A stretch of 64,000 bases of DNA from positions 13,376 to 77,375 of the forward strand of contig JAEVYS010000068.1 of NCBI GenBank assembly GCA_023392635.1. Reading direction: 5' to 3'. Positions 12,923 through 24,014 of this stretch are shown one piece after another. Numbering within the stretch: the first letter of the stretch is position 1; the number at the start of each line of letters is the position of its first letter. Source of the DNA: Actinomycetes bacterium. Its GTDB lineage: Bacteria > Actinomycetota > Actinomycetes > Propionibacteriales > Propionibacteriaceae. A model generated the notes under the pieces. It had not been told where the DNA came from and searched no databases. It worked only from the letters and a program-made list of their open reading frames with translations. The position numbers were made by a program, and so were the translations under genes.

Positions 12923-13034
12923 GGTGTGACGGCTGAGGCGGGTGGGACGCGATCCGGGGCCAGATCACGACAGCGCGCGGCCCGCCCCTCGATTGTCGCG
13001 ATCTGGCCACGATTCTCGTCACTCCCGTCACACC
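12923..13034. repeat. Nested inverted repeats between convergent genes
   Basis: The outer arms GGTGTGACGG (12923-12932) and CCGTCACACC (13025-13034) are perfect complements. Inside, GGCCAGATCACGACA (12958-12972) pairs with 12994-13008 with one mismatch. Together they could fold into one long branched hairpin in the gap between the SDR gene and the opposing transporter gene. It may act as a two-way terminator or be a small repeat element. Confidence 0.7.
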
Positions 13035-13068
13035 TGCCCCGTGCGGCGGCGGGAATGGCGAGATGGCG

Positions 13069-14058
13069 TCAGTGCTCCTCGGCGGCTTCCCACTCGTCGG
13101 GGAGCGCGGGGATCCCGGCCGGCGCCTCACCGGTGGCCTGGCGGATCATCACCACCCCGCCGATGATGAGCGCTCCGCCGAGCAACTGCATCCAGCTGGG
13201 CTGTTCGCCGAGCACAACCGCGGCCACGAGCCCGGCGAAGAGCACCTCCGACAGGCTCACGAAGGAGCTCAGGCGCTCGCCCATCAGCGCGATGCCGGCG
13301 ACGCCGAGGCCGTACGCGAGCGCGGTGGCGCAGACCACGATCACGGCCAGCGGCACCCACCACGGCACGAGGGAACCCATCAGCTCCACGTCCACCAGCG
13401 GTGCCGAGTAGGGGAGGGCGCCCACCAGGATCGCCAGTCCCAGCACCACCGCGCCGATCGGCAGGCCGAAGCCCGGCAGCGCCAGGGGGTGCAAGCGGGT
13501 CGGGCGCGCGCCGATCACGAAGTACGCGGCCGCGCCCACCATGGCCAGCAGCCCGAAGGTGACACCCAGCGCGTCGAGTCTCGCCCCGGTGAGGTCGAGG
13601 ACGCAGAACAGGCCCACCACGCTGGTCAGCGTCCCGGCCAGCACCAGCCGGGAGGGGGCGTGGCGCGTTCGCACCCAGGCGAGGAGCACCAGCGCAACGG
13701 GGGCCATGTACTCCAGCAGCAGGGCGACGCTCACGCTGATCCGTGACACGGCCGCGAAGTACATCAGCTGGGCGATCGCCACGGCGAGGGCTCCGAACCC
13801 GACGAGCGTCCGCCATTCGGCGACGACGTCGCGCAGCCGCCCGCGCATCACCCACACGCCCACGGGCAGGAGGAGGACGGCCGCGCACGTGACCCGCCAG
13901 AACACCGCGGCGCCCGGCGTCCAGCCCGCGGCGAACAGCGGACGGGCGAACGTCCCGGACATCGCGAACGCCAGGGACGCGGCCAGCCCCAGGAGGATTC
14001 CCAGCCCCACACGGCTAGGCTGGACATCCGGCGCCACAGGCCTGGGGGACTCGCTCAC
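13069..14058 (-). CDS. EamA/DMT-family transporter
   Basis: 329 residues from GTG 14058-14056. About ten hydrophobic segments arranged as two EamA repeats, the first from LGILLGLAASLAFAMSG, the second from VTFGLLAMVGAAAYFVIGA to LLGGALIIGGVVMI; the second half has the typical SEVLFAGLVAAVVLGE. DMT carriers of this type export or import amino acids, nucleosides or other metabolites in the cytoplasmic membrane; the substrate cannot be read from sequence. A short acidic C-tail follows (EWEAAEEH). It diverges from the S10 operon and converges on the SDR gene. Confidence 0.88.
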   Translation of the reverse strand: MSESPRPVAPDVQPSRVGLGILLGLAASLAFAMSGTFARPLFAAGWTPGAAVFWRVTCAAVLLLPVGVWVMRGRLRDVVAEWRTLVGFGALAVAIAQLMYFAAVSRISVSVALLLEYMAPVALVLLAWVRTRHAPSRLVLAGTLTSVVGLFCVLDLTGARLDALGVTFGLLAMVGAAAYFVIGARPTRLHPLALPGFGLPIGAVVLGLAILVGALPYSAPLVDVELMGSLVPWWVPLAVIVVCATALAYGLGVAGIALMGERLSSFVSLSEVLFAGLVAAVVLGEQPSWMQLLGGALIIGGVVMIRQATGEAPAGIPALPDEWEAAEEH

Positions 14059-14086
14059 CCGGGCAATGCTGCCGCAGCGCGATGAT

Positions 14087-14116
14087 TTGGCAACTTCTCG
14101 CCCAGCATGAAAGAAT
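14087..14116 (+). promoter_or_regulatory. Putative promoter and leader of the S10 operon
   Basis: TTGGCA (14087-14092) and AAGAAT (14111-14116) are 18 bases apart. Transcription from here would give a leader of about 195 bases before rpsJ, long enough for the autoregulatory structures known for S10 leaders, though no specific L4-binding fold was identified. Confidence 0.5.
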
Positions 14117-14316
14117 CGACAGGTTGCTCCGACGGGGACGCCTGCCTTGGCGGCCCTCCGGCAAGTCTGGCGCTCGAGTGCCGGGCCCTACCACGACCTT
14201 CCAAGAAGAGTCATGCGCGGCCCTGAACGGTTCGACACGCCCGACCGCGGGGGTCGGTGCAACGGCTCGTCCGGTAGATGCAGCCGGGTGAGGAAGACGA
14301 GAAGAAGGACGAACCA

Positions 14317-14628
14317 GTGGCGGGACAGAAGATCCGGATCCGACTCCGGGCCTACGACCACGAGGTCATTGACTCCTCGGCGAAGAAGATCGTCGACACC
14401 GTGACCCGTACCGGCGCGAAGGTTGCGGGGCCCGTGCCCCTGCCGACCGAGAAGAACGTGTTCTGCGTGATCCGTTCTCCGCACAAGTACAAGGACAGCC
14501 GCGAGCACTTCGAGATGCGCACCCACAAGCGGCTCATCGACATCCTCGACCCGACGCCGAAGACCGTCGACTCGCTCATGCGACTCGACCTTCCGGCCGG
14601 TGTCGACATCGAGATCAAGCTTCCGTGA
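14317..14628 (+). CDS. rpsJ: 30S ribosomal protein S10
   Basis: 103 residues from GTG 14317 ([16 protein letters not shown]), the standard actinobacterial N-terminus; GAAGAAGGAC lies just upstream. The frame is open 13 codons further up at ATG 14278 but that extension is not S10-like. S10 is part of the 30S head and, as NusE, of transcription antitermination complexes. It opens the S10 operon. Confidence 0.96.
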   Translation: MAGQKIRIRLRAYDHEVIDSSAKKIVDTVTRTGAKVAGPVPLPTEKNVFCVIRSPHKYKDSREHFEMRTHKRLIDILDPTPKTVDSLMRLDLPAGVDIEIKLP

Positions 14629-14639
14629 GGTCAGGGGAG

Positions 14640-15296
14640 ATGAGCGACAAGAACGTGAAGGGGCTGCTGGGCACCAAGCTCGGCATGACCCAGGTGTGGG
14701 ACGCCGACAACAAGGTCGTCCCCGTGACCGTCATCCAGGCCGGCCCGTGCGTCGTGACGCAGGTCCGCACCGCCGACAACGACGGCTACTCCGCCGTCCA
14801 GCTCGGCTTCGGCGCGATCAAGGCCAAGGCCGTCACCAAGCCGGCCGCCGGCCACTTCGAGCGGGCCGGGGTCACCCCCCGCAAGCACCTCGTCGAGCTG
14901 CGCACCGCCGACGCCAGCGAGTACACGCTGGGCCAGGAGCTGACCGCCGAGACCTTCGCCGAGGCCGAGGTCGTCGACGTCACCGGCGTCACCAAGGGCA
15001 AGGGCACCGCCGGTGTCATGAAGCGCCACGGCTTCGGCGGCCTCCGCGCCACCCACGGTGTGCACCGCAAGCACCGTTCGCCGGGCTCCATCGGCGCCTG
15101 CGCCACTCCGGGCCACGTGTTCAAGGGCACCCGGATGGCCGGCCGCATGGGCGTCGAGAAGGTGACCGTGCAGAACCTGATCATTCACGCCGTCGACGCC
15201 GAGCGCGGGCTGATCCTGGTCAAGGGCTCCGTGCCCGGCCCCAAGGGCGCCCTCGTCGTGCTGCGGTCCGCGGCCAAGAAGGGAGTCCAGGCATGA
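14640..15296 (+). CDS. rplC: 50S ribosomal protein L3
   Basis: 218 residues from ATG 14640 ([19 protein letters not shown]). A GTG at 14625 overlapping the rpsJ stop is in frame but adds a non-conserved RSGE stretch, so the ATG is preferred. L3 is needed early in 50S assembly and reaches the peptidyl transferase centre. The signature region [19 protein letters not shown] is intact. Stop overlaps the rplD start. Confidence 0.96.
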   Translation: MSDKNVKGLLGTKLGMTQVWDADNKVVPVTVIQAGPCVVTQVRTADNDGYSAVQLGFGAIKAKAVTKPAAGHFERAGVTPRKHLVELRTADASEYTLGQELTAETFAEAEVVDVTGVTKGKGTAGVMKRHGFGGLRATHGVHRKHRSPGSIGACATPGHVFKGTRMAGRMGVEKVTVQNLIIHAVDAERGLILVKGSVPGPKGALVVLRSAAKKGVQA

Positions 15297-15964
15297 GCGA
15301 GGCCAAGACCGTCAAGGTGCTGGGCTCCACGTCCGCCACCGCTGAGCTGCCCGCCGAGCTGTTCGACGTGCAGACCAACGTGCCGCTGATCCACCAGGTC
15401 GTGGTGGCCCAGCAGGCCGCCGCCCGCCAGGGCACCCACGCCACCAAGACCCGCGGCATGGTCGCGGGTGGTGGCGCCAAGCCGTGGCGCCAGAAGGGCA
15501 CCGGCCGCGCCCGCCAGGGTTCGCGGCGCGCCCCGCAGTGGACCGGCGGTGGCGTGGTGCACGGCCCGCAGCCGCGCGACTACGCGCAGCGCACGCCCAA
15601 GAAGATGATCGCAGCCGCCCTGCGCGGTGCGCTGTCCGACCGGGCCCGCGACGGCCGCGTCCACGTGCTCGAGAGCATCGTGACCGGTGAGACCCCGTCC
15701 ACCAAGGCCGCACTGAAGTCGCTGGCCGAGGTCGGTGGCAACAAGCTGCTGGTCGTGCTCGACCGTGACGAGGACGTGGCGTGGCTGAGCCTGCGCAACG
15801 TGCCCACGGTGCATGCCCTGGCCGTCGACCAGCTGAACGCCTACGACGTGCTGGTCAGCGACGACGTGGTGTTCACCACCGCCGCACTGTCGACCTTCGT
15901 CGCCGGTCCGCTCAAGGGCAAGGTCACGCTGGCGCAGACCGAGACCGAGGAGGACGCGAAGTGA
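15293..15964 (+). CDS. rplD: 50S ribosomal protein L4
   Basis: 223 residues; the ATG at 15293 overlaps the rplC stop by four bases. L4 lines the exit tunnel and in some bacteria represses the S10 operon. The tunnel loop sequence [18 protein letters not shown] is conserved. The reading frame stays open far upstream in an alternative frame of rplC, which has no meaning beyond high G+C. Confidence 0.96.
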   Translation: MSEAKTVKVLGSTSATAELPAELFDVQTNVPLIHQVVVAQQAAARQGTHATKTRGMVAGGGAKPWRQKGTGRARQGSRRAPQWTGGGVVHGPQPRDYAQRTPKKMIAAALRGALSDRARDGRVHVLESIVTGETPSTKAALKSLAEVGGNKLLVVLDRDEDVAWLSLRNVPTVHALAVDQLNAYDVLVSDDVVFTTAALSTFVAGPLKGKVTLAQTETEEDAK

Positions 15965-16269
15965 GCGACCTGAAGATCACCGACCACCGCGACGTGCTGC
16001 TGGCACCGGTGGTGAGCGAGAAGAGCTACGGCCTGCTGGACGAGAACAAGTACACGTTCCTGGTCTCGCCGGATGCCAACAAGACCCAGATCAAGATCGC
16101 GGTCGAGAAGGTCTTCGGCGTCAAGGTCACTGGTGTGAACACCAGCAACCGGCAGGGCAAGCGCAAGCGCACCCGGGCCGGCTGGGGCAAGCGTCCCGAC
16201 ACCAAGCGCGCCGTGGTGAGCATCGCCGAGGGCCAGCGCATCGACATCTTCTCCGGGCCGCTGGCCTGA
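15961..16269 (+). CDS. rplW: 50S ribosomal protein L23
   Basis: 102 residues from GTG 15961, overlapping the rplD stop by four bases. L23 sits at the tunnel exit and docks trigger factor and SRP. Conserved features are [19 protein letters not shown] and [17 protein letters not shown]. Confidence 0.96.
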   Translation: MSDLKITDHRDVLLAPVVSEKSYGLLDENKYTFLVSPDANKTQIKIAVEKVFGVKVTGVNTSNRQGKRKRTRAGWGKRPDTKRAVVSIAEGQRIDIFSGPLA

Positions 16270-16297
16270 GCCCGGGCCGAGATAGGAAAACGAACTC

Positions 16298-17134
<837 letters not shown>

Positions 17135-17155
17135 TTGGACGAGTGAGGTAACAAC

Positions 17156-17437
17156 ATGCCACGCAGCCTGAAGAAGGGCCCCTTCGTCGACGACCACCTG
17201 GTCAAGAAGGTCGACGCCCAGAACGAGAAGGGCACCAAGCAGGTCATCCGCACCTGGTCCCGGCGCTCCATGATCACCCCGGACATGATCGGGCACACCA
17301 TCGCGGTGCACGACGGCCGCAAGCACGTCCCGGTGTTCGTGACCGAGGCCATGATCGGCCACAAGCTGGGCGAGTTCGCCCCCACCCGCACCTACCGCGG
17401 GCACATCAAGGAAGACAAGAAGTCGCGCCGCCGCTGA
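17156..17437 (+). CDS. rpsS: 30S ribosomal protein S19
   Basis: 93 residues from ATG 17156, beginning [14 protein letters not shown] as in most bacteria. S19 forms a complex with S13 in the 30S head and contacts A-site tRNA. The segment HNGRKHVPV-like reads [28 protein letters not shown] spacer precedes it. Confidence 0.97.
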   Translation: MPRSLKKGPFVDDHLVKKVDAQNEKGTKQVIRTWSRRSMITPDMIGHTIAVHDGRKHVPVFVTEAMIGHKLGEFAPTRTYRGHIKEDKKSRRR

Positions 17438-17466
17438 GGCAGCGAGAAGAGGAATTGATTCACACC

Positions 17467-17868
17467 ATGAGCAACAAAGTTGAGCGGCCAAGCCGTCGCG
17501 CTGCCCTGCTCGGGGATCGTCCTGGCTCGTACGCGATCGCGCGTCACGTCCGGATGAGCCCGATGAAGGTGCGCCGCGTGGTCGACCTCGTCCGCGGCCT
17601 GCCGGTGACCGATGCACTGAACGTGCTGAAGTTCGCACCGCAGGCGGCGTCCGAGCCGGTCTACAAGGTTGTCGCCAGCGCGACCGCCAACGCGGAGAAC
17701 ACCGAGGGCCTGCGCGCCGACGACCTGATCGTCAGCCAGGCGTTCGTCGACGAGGGCATGACCCTGCGTCGCATCCGCCCCCGCGCCAAGGGGTCCGCCA
17801 GCCGGATCCTGAAGCGGGCCAGCCACATCACCGTCGTTGTCGAACCCAAGAGCGAGAAGGGAGCCTGA
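17467..17868 (+). CDS. rplV: 50S ribosomal protein L22
   Basis: 133 residues from ATG 17467 ([14 protein letters not shown]); AGAAGAGGAA lies 9-19 bases upstream. A TTG at 17455 is in frame but gives only four extra residues. L22 reaches into the exit tunnel with its beta hairpin ([15 protein letters not shown]), the site of macrolide-resistance changes in other bacteria. Confidence 0.95.
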   Translation: MSNKVERPSRRAALLGDRPGSYAIARHVRMSPMKVRRVVDLVRGLPVTDALNVLKFAPQAASEPVYKVVASATANAENTEGLRADDLIVSQAFVDEGMTLRRIRPRAKGSASRILKRASHITVVVEPKSEKGA

Positions 17869-17870
17869 GC

Positions 17871-18698
17871 ATGGGCCAGAAGATCAACCCCCATGGCTTC
17901 CGCCTCGGGATCACCACGGACCACAAGACCCGCTGGTACGCCGACAAGAACTACGCCGACCTGGTGAGCGAGGACGTCAAGATCCGTCGCTTCCTCGCCA
18001 AGACCCTCGAGCGCGCCGGTATCTCCAGCGTCGAGATCGAGCGTCGCAGCGAGCGGGTGACCATCTTCCTGTACGCCGCGCGTCCGGGCATCGTCATCGG
18101 CCGTAACGGCGCCGAGGCCGAGCGCGTGCGTGCCGAGCTGGAGAAGCTCACCGGCAAGCAGGTGCAGCTGAACATCCTCGAGGTGAAGAACCCCGAGACC
18201 GACGCGCAGCTGGTGGCCCAGGGGATCGCAGAGCAGCTCGGCGCCCGCGTGGCCTTCCGCCGCGCGATGCGCAAGGCGCAGCAGAGCGCGATGCGCGCCG
18301 GCGCCCTCGGCATCCGGATCCAGTGCTCGGGCCGTCTCGGCGGCGCCGAGATGAGCCGGTCGGAGTTCTACCGCGAAGGTCGCGTGCCGCTGCACACCCT
18401 GCGGGCGGACATCGACTACGGCTTCTACGAGGCCCGGACCACCTTCGGCCGCATCGGCGTGAAGGTCTGGATCTACAAGGGCGACGTCTCCGGCAACCGC
18501 GCCGAGCGCGCCGCCCAGAAGGCCGCACGCCAGGCCGCCGGTGGCCAGCGCCGCCCGGCCCGTGGCCCCCGTCGTGACGGTGCACCTGCCGGTGCCGGTC
18601 GCGGCGATCGTCCCGAGCGCGGCGGACGCCGTCGCGCCGAAGGTGTCGCCGAGGGTGCTGCCGCGCCCGAGGCCGTCGAGAGCAACGCAGGAGCCTGA
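17871..18698 (+). CDS. rpsC: 30S ribosomal protein S3
   Basis: 275 residues from ATG 17871, two bases after the rplV stop. S3 forms part of the mRNA entry site and has helicase activity with S4. The KH domain motif [14 protein letters not shown] is at about residues 64-77. After about residue 210 the protein runs on into an Arg/Gly/Ala-rich, low-complexity tail typical of actinobacterial S3 and likely disordered. Confidence 0.97.
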   Translation: MGQKINPHGFRLGITTDHKTRWYADKNYADLVSEDVKIRRFLAKTLERAGISSVEIERRSERVTIFLYAARPGIVIGRNGAEAERVRAELEKLTGKQVQLNILEVKNPETDAQLVAQGIAEQLGARVAFRRAMRKAQQSAMRAGALGIRIQCSGRLGGAEMSRSEFYREGRVPLHTLRADIDYGFYEARTTFGRIGVKVWIYKGDVSGNRAERAAQKAARQAAGGQRRPARGPRRDGAPAGAGRGDRPERGGRRRAEGVAEGAAAPEAVESNAGA

Positions 18699-18700
18699 CC

Positions 18701-19120
18701 ATGTTGATTCCCCGCAGACTCAAGCACCGCAAGCAGCACCACCCCGACCGGGGTGGCGCAGCCAAGGGTGGCACCAAGCTGGCCTTCGGTGACTACGGCA
18801 TCCAGGCCCTGGAGTCCTCGTACCTGACCAACCGTCAGATCGAGAGCGCCCGTATCGCGATGACCCGCCACATCAAGCGTGGCGGCAAGGTGTGGATCAA
18901 CGTCTACCCCGACCGTCCGCTCACCAAGAAGCCGGCCGAGACCCGCATGGGTTCCGGCAAGGGCTCGCCGGAGTGGTGGATCGCGAACATCAAGCCCGGA
19001 CGCGTGCTCTTCGAGCTGTCCGGCGTCGGCGAGGACGTGGCCCGCGAGGCCATGCGCCTGGCCATCCACAAGCTGCCGTTCAAGGCTCGCTTCATCAAGC
19101 GGGAAGCAGGTGAGATCTGA
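18701..19120 (+). CDS. rplP: 50S ribosomal protein L16
   Basis: 139 residues from ATG 18701. L16 organises the A-site tRNA arm on the large subunit. Conserved segments are [29 protein letters not shown] and [19 protein letters not shown]. Its TGA shares one base with the rpmC ATG. Confidence 0.97.
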   Translation: MLIPRRLKHRKQHHPDRGGAAKGGTKLAFGDYGIQALESSYLTNRQIESARIAMTRHIKRGGKVWINVYPDRPLTKKPAETRMGSGKGSPEWWIANIKPGRVLFELSGVGEDVAREAMRLAIHKLPFKARFIKREAGEI

Positions 19121-19350
19121 TGGCCAAGACTGAAACGGCCACCGAGCTGCGCGGGCTGTCCCGCGACGAGCTCAACGCCAAGGTCGTCGCTCTCAAGGAG
19201 GAGCTGTTCGGGCTGCGGTTCGCCGCCGCCACCGGCCAGCTCGAGTCCCACGGGCGGCTTCGCGAGGCCCGCAAGGACATCGCCCGCATCTACACGGTGA
19301 TCCAGGAGCGCAACCTCGGCATCGTGCCGGACCCGGATGAGGACAAGTGA
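19120..19350 (+). CDS. rpmC: 50S ribosomal protein L29
   Basis: 76 residues; the ATG overlaps the rplP stop. Two-helix protein near the tunnel exit. [14 protein letters not shown] is the L29 signature. A short acidic tail (IVPDPDEDK) follows the usual end. Confidence 0.96.
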   Translation: MAKTETATELRGLSRDELNAKVVALKEELFGLRFAAATGQLESHGRLREARKDIARIYTVIQERNLGIVPDPDEDK

Positions 19351-19355
19351 GTCAG

Positions 19356-19643
19356 ATGAGCGAGACTGTGAATACTGAGGGCGGGAACGCCCGTAGCGGC
19401 GCCCGCAAGGTGCGCGAGGGCATCGTCGTGTCCGACAAGATGGACAAGACCGTGGTCGTGGCCATCGAGCAGCGGGTCAAGCACCCGCTCTACGGCAAGG
19501 TCATGACGAAGTCCGAGCGCCTGAAGGCGCACGACGAGGCCAACGAGGCCGGCGTCGGTGACCGCGTGCGGGTGATGGAGACCCGACCGACCTCCGCGAC
19601 CAAGCGGTGGCGTCTGGTCGAGGTCGTCGAAAAGGCCAAGTGA
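19356..19643 (+). CDS. rpsQ: 30S ribosomal protein S17
   Basis: 95 residues from ATG 19356 ([14 protein letters not shown]). A GTG at 19347 overlapping the rpmC stop is the alternative start and adds three residues; the choice is uncertain. S17 is an OB-fold primary binder of 16S rRNA. Core motif [17 protein letters not shown] and HPLYGKV are intact. Confidence 0.94.
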   Translation: MSETVNTEGGNARSGARKVREGIVVSDKMDKTVVVAIEQRVKHPLYGKVMTKSERLKAHDEANEAGVGDRVRVMETRPTSATKRWRLVEVVEKAK

Positions 19644-19659
19644 CCAGGAGAGATTGCAG

Positions 19660-20028
19660 ATGATCCAGCAGGAGACGCGACTCAAGGTCGCCGACAACAC
19701 CGGGGCGAAGGAACTCCTTTGCATCCGCGTGCTGGGTGGCTCCAAGCGTCGCTACGCCGGTCTTGGCGACAAGATCGTGGCCACGGTCAAGGACGCCATC
19801 CCCGGTGGCAACGTGAAGAAGGGCGAGGTCGTGAAGGCGGTCGTCGTCCGCACGGTGAAGGAGACCCGTCGTCCCGCCGGTTCCTACATCAAGTTCGACG
19901 AGAACGCCGCCGTGATCCTGAAGAACGACGGGGAGCCCCGCGGCACCCGTATCTTCGGTCCGGTCGGCCGTGAGCTGCGCGAGAAGAAGTACATGCGAAT
20001 CATCTCGCTCGCGCCGGAGGTGTTGTGA
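19660..20028 (+). CDS. rplN: 50S ribosomal protein L14
   Basis: 122 residues from ATG 19660 ([16 protein letters not shown]), the standard length; a TTG two codons earlier is less likely. CAGGAGAG lies upstream. L14 bridges the subunits and binds the silencing factor RsfS. First gene of the spc block. Confidence 0.97.
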   Translation: MIQQETRLKVADNTGAKELLCIRVLGGSKRRYAGLGDKIVATVKDAIPGGNVKKGEVVKAVVVRTVKETRRPAGSYIKFDENAAVILKNDGEPRGTRIFGPVGRELREKKYMRIISLAPEVL

Positions 20029-20030
20029 GC

Positions 20031-20408
20031 ATGGCGAATTCCGTCCACGTGAAGAAGGGTGACCGCGTCAAGGTCATCGCAGGCAAGGACAAGGGCCGCA
20101 TCGGGGAGATCATCTCCGTCGACCCGAAGGCCGGCCGTGTGATCGTCCAGGGCGTCAACCTGGTCAAGAAGCACAAGCGCGAGACGCAGAACAACCAGAC
20201 CCGGCAGAACAACGCCGCCGGGATCATCACCACCGAGGCCCCGATCGACGCGTCCAACGTGCAGCTCGTGGTCAAGGTGGACGGCAAGGACGTGGTGACC
20301 CGCGTCGGCTACGAACGCCAGGAGGTGACCAAGCGCCGCCCGGACGGTACCGAGTACACGACCGAGCGCAGCGTGCGGATCGCCCGCAAGACCGGGAAGG
20401 AAATCTGA
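20031..20408 (+). CDS. rplX: 50S ribosomal protein L24
   Basis: 125 residues from ATG 20031; an in-frame GTG at 20025 that overlaps the rplN stop would add two residues. L24 is one of the two initiators of 50S assembly. The KOW motif [19 protein letters not shown] is at the N-terminus. The stop shares a base with the rplE ATG. Confidence 0.96.
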   Translation: MANSVHVKKGDRVKVIAGKDKGRIGEIISVDPKAGRVIVQGVNLVKKHKRETQNNQTRQNNAAGIITTEAPIDASNVQLVVKVDGKDVVTRVGYERQEVTKRRPDGTEYTTERSVRIARKTGKEI

Positions 20409-21037
20409 TGGCCGCCACCGCGACCAAGACCCTGCCGCGGCTGAAGGAGCGCTACCGCTCCGAGATCGCCCCCGCGCTCCACGCCGAATTCGGCTACGAC
20501 AACGTCATGCAGATCCCCGGTCTGACCAAGATCGTGGTGAACATGGGTGTCGGCGAGGCCGCGCGTGACTCCAAGGTGATCGACGCCGCCGTGCGCGACC
20601 TCACCGCGATCACCGGCCAGAAGCCGACCGTGACCAAGGCGCGCAAGTCCATCGCCCAGTTCAAGCTGCGCGAGGGCATGCCGATCGGCTGCCACGTGAC
20701 GCTGCGCGGCGACCGCATGTGGGAGTTCGCCGACCGGCTGCTCACCCTGGCGCTGCCCCGTATCCGTGACTTCCGCGGCCTCTCGGCCCGCCAGTTCGAC
20801 GGGAAGGGCAACTACACCTTCGGTCTCACCGAGCAGGTCATGTTCCACGAGATCGACCAGGACAGGATCGACAAGCTGCGCGGCATGGACATCACGTTCG
20901 TGACCACCGCAACCACCGACGACGAAGGTCGCGCCCTGCTGAAGGCGCTCGGCTTCCCGTTCAAGGCCCCGGCCGACGAGGTCGCCAAGGTCGCCAAGAA
21001 GAAGGGCCCGGCGTTCACGGGCAAGAAGAAGAGGTGA
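20408..21037 (+). CDS. rplE: 50S ribosomal protein L5
   Basis: 209 residues from ATG 20408. L5 binds 5S rRNA and contacts P-site t[20 protein letters not shown] and [16 protein letters not shown] are characteristic. A lysine-rich tail ([16 protein letters not shown]) extends past the usual bacterial end. Confidence 0.97.
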   Translation: MAATATKTLPRLKERYRSEIAPALHAEFGYDNVMQIPGLTKIVVNMGVGEAARDSKVIDAAVRDLTAITGQKPTVTKARKSIAQFKLREGMPIGCHVTLRGDRMWEFADRLLTLALPRIRDFRGLSARQFDGKGNYTFGLTEQVMFHEIDQDRIDKLRGMDITFVTTATTDDEGRALLKALGFPFKAPADEVAKVAKKKGPAFTGKKKR

Positions 21038-21042
21038 ACTGA

Positions 21043-21228
21043 ATGGCCAAGACCGCTCTGAAGGTGAAGCAGGCCCGCAAGCCGAAGTTCGCCGTCCGCG
21101 CCTACACCCGCTGCAACCGTTGCGGCCGGCCCAAGGCCGTGTTCCGCAAGTTCGGCCTGTGCCGCATCTGCGTGCGGGACCTCGCCCACAAGGGTGAGCT
21201 GCCCGGCGTCATCAAGTCCTCCTGGTGA
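21043..21228 (+). CDS. rpsN: 30S ribosomal protein S14, zinc-binding type
   Basis: 61 residues from ATG 21043. The short form of S14 with a zinc ribbon: CNRCGRP and [12 protein letters not shown] supply the four cysteines. This is the standard housekeeping (C+) form of S14; a zinc-independent copy, if any, is not in the window. Confidence 0.97.
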   Translation: MAKTALKVKQARKPKFAVRAYTRCNRCGRPKAVFRKFGLCRICVRDLAHKGELPGVIKSSW

Positions 21229-21310
21229 GTTCTCGCACCCGGATCAACCACAACCCGCCGAAGGTCCACGAATCCGTGGAAACCATGGCGAGAAAGAAGA
21301 ACCAGACGTC

Positions 21311-21718
21311 ATGACCATGACCGACCCGATCGCGGACATGCTGACCCGGCTCAGGAACGCCAACCAGGCGTACCACGAGTCGACGTCCATGCCGCACAGC
21401 AAGATCAAGGTGGGCATCGCCGAAATCCTGAAGGCGCAGGGCTACATCTCCGGTTTCGAGGTTCTCGAGCCGGCGGCCGGCGAGGTCGGCAAGACCCTGA
21501 AGCTGACCCTCAAGTACGGGCAGAACCGCGAGCGTTCGATCGCCGGGGTTCGCCGCATCTCCAAGCCGGGCCTGCGGGTCTACGCCAAGTCCACGGCCCT
21601 GCCGAAGGTGCTGGGCGGCATGGGGATCGCCATCATTTCCACCTCCCAGGGTCTTCTGACCGACCGGGAGGCCAACTCTCGAAGCGTTGGCGGCGAAGTC
21701 ATCGCCTACGTCTGGTGA
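21311..21718 (+). CDS. rpsH: 30S ribosomal protein S8
   Basis: 135 residues from ATG 21311 ([17 protein letters not shown]); a second ATG two codons in (21317) matches the usual N-terminus equally well. S8 binds the centre of 16S rRNA and represses the spc operon in E. coli. C-terminal motif [12 protein letters not shown] with GGEVIAYVW is conserved. It is separated from rpsN by 82 bases with no clear feature. Confidence 0.96.
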   Translation: MTMTDPIADMLTRLRNANQAYHESTSMPHSKIKVGIAEILKAQGYISGFEVLEPAAGEVGKTLKLTLKYGQNRERSIAGVRRISKPGLRVYAKSTALPKVLGGMGIAIISTSQGLLTDREANSRSVGGEVIAYVW

Positions 21719-21736
21719 GCGAAAGGAGCTGAACAG

Positions 21737-22279
21737 ATGTCACGAATCGGCAGGCTTCCGATCGCCATTCCGGCTGGGGTGGACGTCACCCTCGACGGCC
21801 AGACGGTGTCGGTGAAGGGTCCCAAGGGCACCCTCGAGCACGTTGTCCGCGAGCCCATCAAGGTGGGCCGCAACGAAGCCGGCGAGCTGGAGGTGACCCG
21901 TCCGGACGACGAGCGGGAGAGCCGCTCGCTGCACGGCCTCACCCGCACCCTGGTGTCCAACATGGTCACCGGCGTCACCGCAGGCTATGAGAAGAAGCTC
22001 GAGATTGTGGGCGTCGGCTACCGGGTGATCTTCAAGAGCCCCGAGCAGCTCGAGTTCAACCTCGGCTTCTCCCACCCGGTCGTCGTGAACGCGCCGGCAG
22101 GCATCACCTTCTCGGTGGAGAGCAACACCAAGTTCACCGTGTACGGAATCGACAAGCAGGCTGTGGGCGAGGTTGCCGCCAACATCCGCAAGATCCGCAA
22201 GCCGGAGCCCTACAAGGGCAAGGGTGTGCGCTACGCCGGCGAGCGGGTTCGCCGCAAGGTTGGAAAGGCTGGTAAGTGA
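21737..22279 (+). CDS. rplF: 50S ribosomal protein L6
   Basis: 180 residues from ATG 21737, preceded by GAAAGGAGCTG. L6 lies near the factor-binding site. Conserved end [24 protein letters not shown] is at the normal place. Stop shares a base with the rplR start. Confidence 0.97.
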   Translation: MSRIGRLPIAIPAGVDVTLDGQTVSVKGPKGTLEHVVREPIKVGRNEAGELEVTRPDDERESRSLHGLTRTLVSNMVTGVTAGYEKKLEIVGVGYRVIFKSPEQLEFNLGFSHPVVVNAPAGITFSVESNTKFTVYGIDKQAVGEVAANIRKIRKPEPYKGKGVRYAGERVRRKVGKAGK

Positions 22280-22656
22280 TGGCCATTTCTCTTTCGACGA
22301 ACAAGGGCATGGCCGACAAGGCCGCTGCCCGGCTGCGCCGCCAGGCGCGTGGTCGCAAGAAGATCGCCGGGACCCCGGATCGTCCGCGACTGGTGGTGTT
22401 CCGGTCCAGCCGGCACATCGCCGCCCAGGTCGTGGACGACACCGCCGGCGTGACCCTGGCCGCTGCGTCGTCGCTGGAGCTGCGCTCCGGCTCGGGCGAC
22501 AAGTCGGCGAAGGCCAAGGAGGTCGGCAAGCTGGTTGCCGAGCGTGCGAAGAAGGCCGGCGTGGAGAACGTCGTCTTCGACCGCGCGGGCAACAAGTACC
22601 ACGGACGGATCGCGGTGCTGGCTGACAGCGCCCGCGAGGCCGGTCTCGGATTCTGA
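22279..22656 (+). CDS. rplR: 50S ribosomal protein L18
   Basis: 125 residues from ATG 22279, overlapping the rplF stop. L18 carries 5S rRNA into the 50S subunit. [20 protein letters not shown] and [14 protein letters not shown] are the family motifs. Confidence 0.97.
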   Translation: MAISLSTNKGMADKAAARLRRQARGRKKIAGTPDRPRLVVFRSSRHIAAQVVDDTAGVTLAAASSLELRSGSGDKSAKAKEVGKLVAERAKKAGVENVVFDRAGNKYHGRIAVLADSAREAGLGF

Positions 22657-22678
22657 CGGATCGAAAGGTAAGCAAGCG

Positions 22679-23299
22679 ATGAATGGAACCCAGCGCCGCG
22701 GTGCCGGTGCAGGTACCGGCGGTGAGCAGCGTCGCGGCGGCCGTGAAGACCGTCGTGGCCGCGAGGCGACCGCCGAGAAGGAGAAGAGCAACTACCTCGA
22801 GCGGGTCGTTGCCATCAACCGCGTGGCGAAGGTCGTGCAGGGTGGTCGCCGGTTCAGCTTCACCGCGCTGGTCGTGGTGGGCGACGGCGAGGGCACGGTA
22901 GGCGTCGGCTACGGCAAGGCCAAGGAGGTGCCCGCGGCGATCGCCAAGGGTGTCGAGGAGGCCAAGAAGCACTTCTTCCGCGTGCCGCGGGTGCAGGGGA
23001 CGATTCCCCACCCCGTGCAGGGCGAGAAGGCTGCCGGTGTCGTGATGCTGCGTCCGGCGTCCCCGGGTACCGGCGTCATCGCCGGTGGCTCGGCCCGCGC
23101 CGTCCTGGAGTGCGCCGGCGTGCACGACGTCCTGGCCAAGTCCCTCGGGTCGGACAACGCGATCAACGTGGTGCACGCCACCGTTGCCGCGCTGCAGAGC
23201 CTCGAGGAGCCAGAGGCCGTGGCCAAGCGCCGTGGCCTCCCGGTGGCCGACGTCACCCCGGCCGCGATCCTGCGTGCCCGCGAGGAGGGCCGTTCCTGA
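22679..23299 (+). CDS. rpsE: 30S ribosomal protein S5
   Basis: 206 residues from ATG 22679. S5 takes part in decoding accuracy and mRNA unwinding. The first 35 residues are Gly/Arg-rich ([20 protein letters not shown]) and probably disordered, then the core begins at [41 protein letters not shown] is the conserved C-terminal half. An upstream in-frame opening is not S5-like. Confidence 0.96.
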   Translation: MNGTQRRGAGAGTGGEQRRGGREDRRGREATAEKEKSNYLERVVAINRVAKVVQGGRRFSFTALVVVGDGEGTVGVGYGKAKEVPAAIAKGVEEAKKHFFRVPRVQGTIPHPVQGEKAAGVVMLRPASPGTGVIAGGSARAVLECAGVHDVLAKSLGSDNAINVVHATVAALQSLEEPEAVAKRRGLPVADVTPAAILRAREEGRS

Positions 23300-23481
23300 T
23301 GGCTCGTCTCAAGGTCACCCAGATCAGGTCTGGGATCAGTGGTAAGCAGAATCAGCGCGACACCCTGCGTTCGCTGGGTCTGAAGCGCATCGGCGACGTG
23401 GTCGTGATCGAGGACCGCCCCGAGCTCGTGGGCATGGTCAAGGCGATCCCGCACCTCGTGGCCGTCGAGGAGGTCGAGTGA
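23299..23481 (+). CDS. rpmD: 50S ribosomal protein L30
   Basis: 60 residues from ATG 23299, overlapping the rpsE stop by one base. [20 protein letters not shown] and [10 protein letters not shown] define it. Standard spc-operon position between rpsE and rplO. Confidence 0.96.
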   Translation: MARLKVTQIRSGISGKQNQRDTLRSLGLKRIGDVVVIEDRPELVGMVKAIPHLVAVEEVE

Positions 23482-23482
23482 T

Positions 23483-23923
23483 ATGGCACTGAAGGTTCAC
23501 CACCTGCGTCCGGCCCCGGGCGCCAAGACCGAGAAGACCCGTGTGGGTCGCGGTGAGGGCTCCAAGGGCAAGACCGCCGGTCGCGGCACCAAGGGCACCG
23601 GCGCACGGAAGAACACCCCGGAGAACTTCGAGGGCGGGCAGATGCCGCTGCACATGCGGCTGCCGAAGCTTCGCGGCTTCAACAACCCGTTCCGTGTGGA
23701 GTACCAGGTCGTCAACGTGGCCCGGATCGCCGACCTCTTCCCCGAGGGCGGTGCGGTGACCCCGGCCGACCTCGTGGCCAAGGGTGCGGTCCGCGACGGA
23801 CAGCTGGTCAAGGTGCTCGGCAACGGCGACCTCGCCGTCGCCGTGCAGGTCAGCGCGCACGCGTTCTCCGCGTCCGCCAAGGCGAAGATCGAGAAGGCCG
23901 GCGGCACCGCCACCGAGCTCTGA
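23483..23923 (+). CDS. rplO: 50S ribosomal protein L15
   Basis: 146 residues from ATG 23483, two bases after rpmD. L15 is a late-assembly 50S protein. The glycine-rich N-terminus ([19 protein letters not shown]) and [18 protein letters not shown] are typical. A hairpin follows, so this seems to end the ribosomal transcript before secY. Confidence 0.97.
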   Translation: MALKVHHLRPAPGAKTEKTRVGRGEGSKGKTAGRGTKGTGARKNTPENFEGGQMPLHMRLPKLRGFNNPFRVEYQVVNVARIADLFPEGGAVTPADLVAKGAVRDGQLVKVLGNGDLAVAVQVSAHAFSASAKAKIEKAGGTATEL

Positions 23924-23940
23924 TCGACTCCTGACGCACC

Positions 23941-23968
23941 AGGGCCTCCGGCTTCGGCCGGGGGCCCT
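23941..23968 (+). terminator. Terminator hairpin after rplO
   Basis: A 12-base-pair stem (AGGGCCTCCGGC, one G-T pair) closed by a TTCG tetraloop, 18 bases after the rplO stop. No U-run follows. It separates the spc genes from the riboswitch-exporter unit. Confidence 0.7.
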
Positions 23969-24014
23969 CTGCGCGTCCTGTGCGAGAATGGACGCGGAGC
24001 CCGCCACGGGCGTC

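Noticed and set aside
14600..15292. N-terminal extension of L4 through rplC
   Set aside because: The frame is open but the extension is a low-complexity shadow of L3; the ATG at 15293 gives normal L4.
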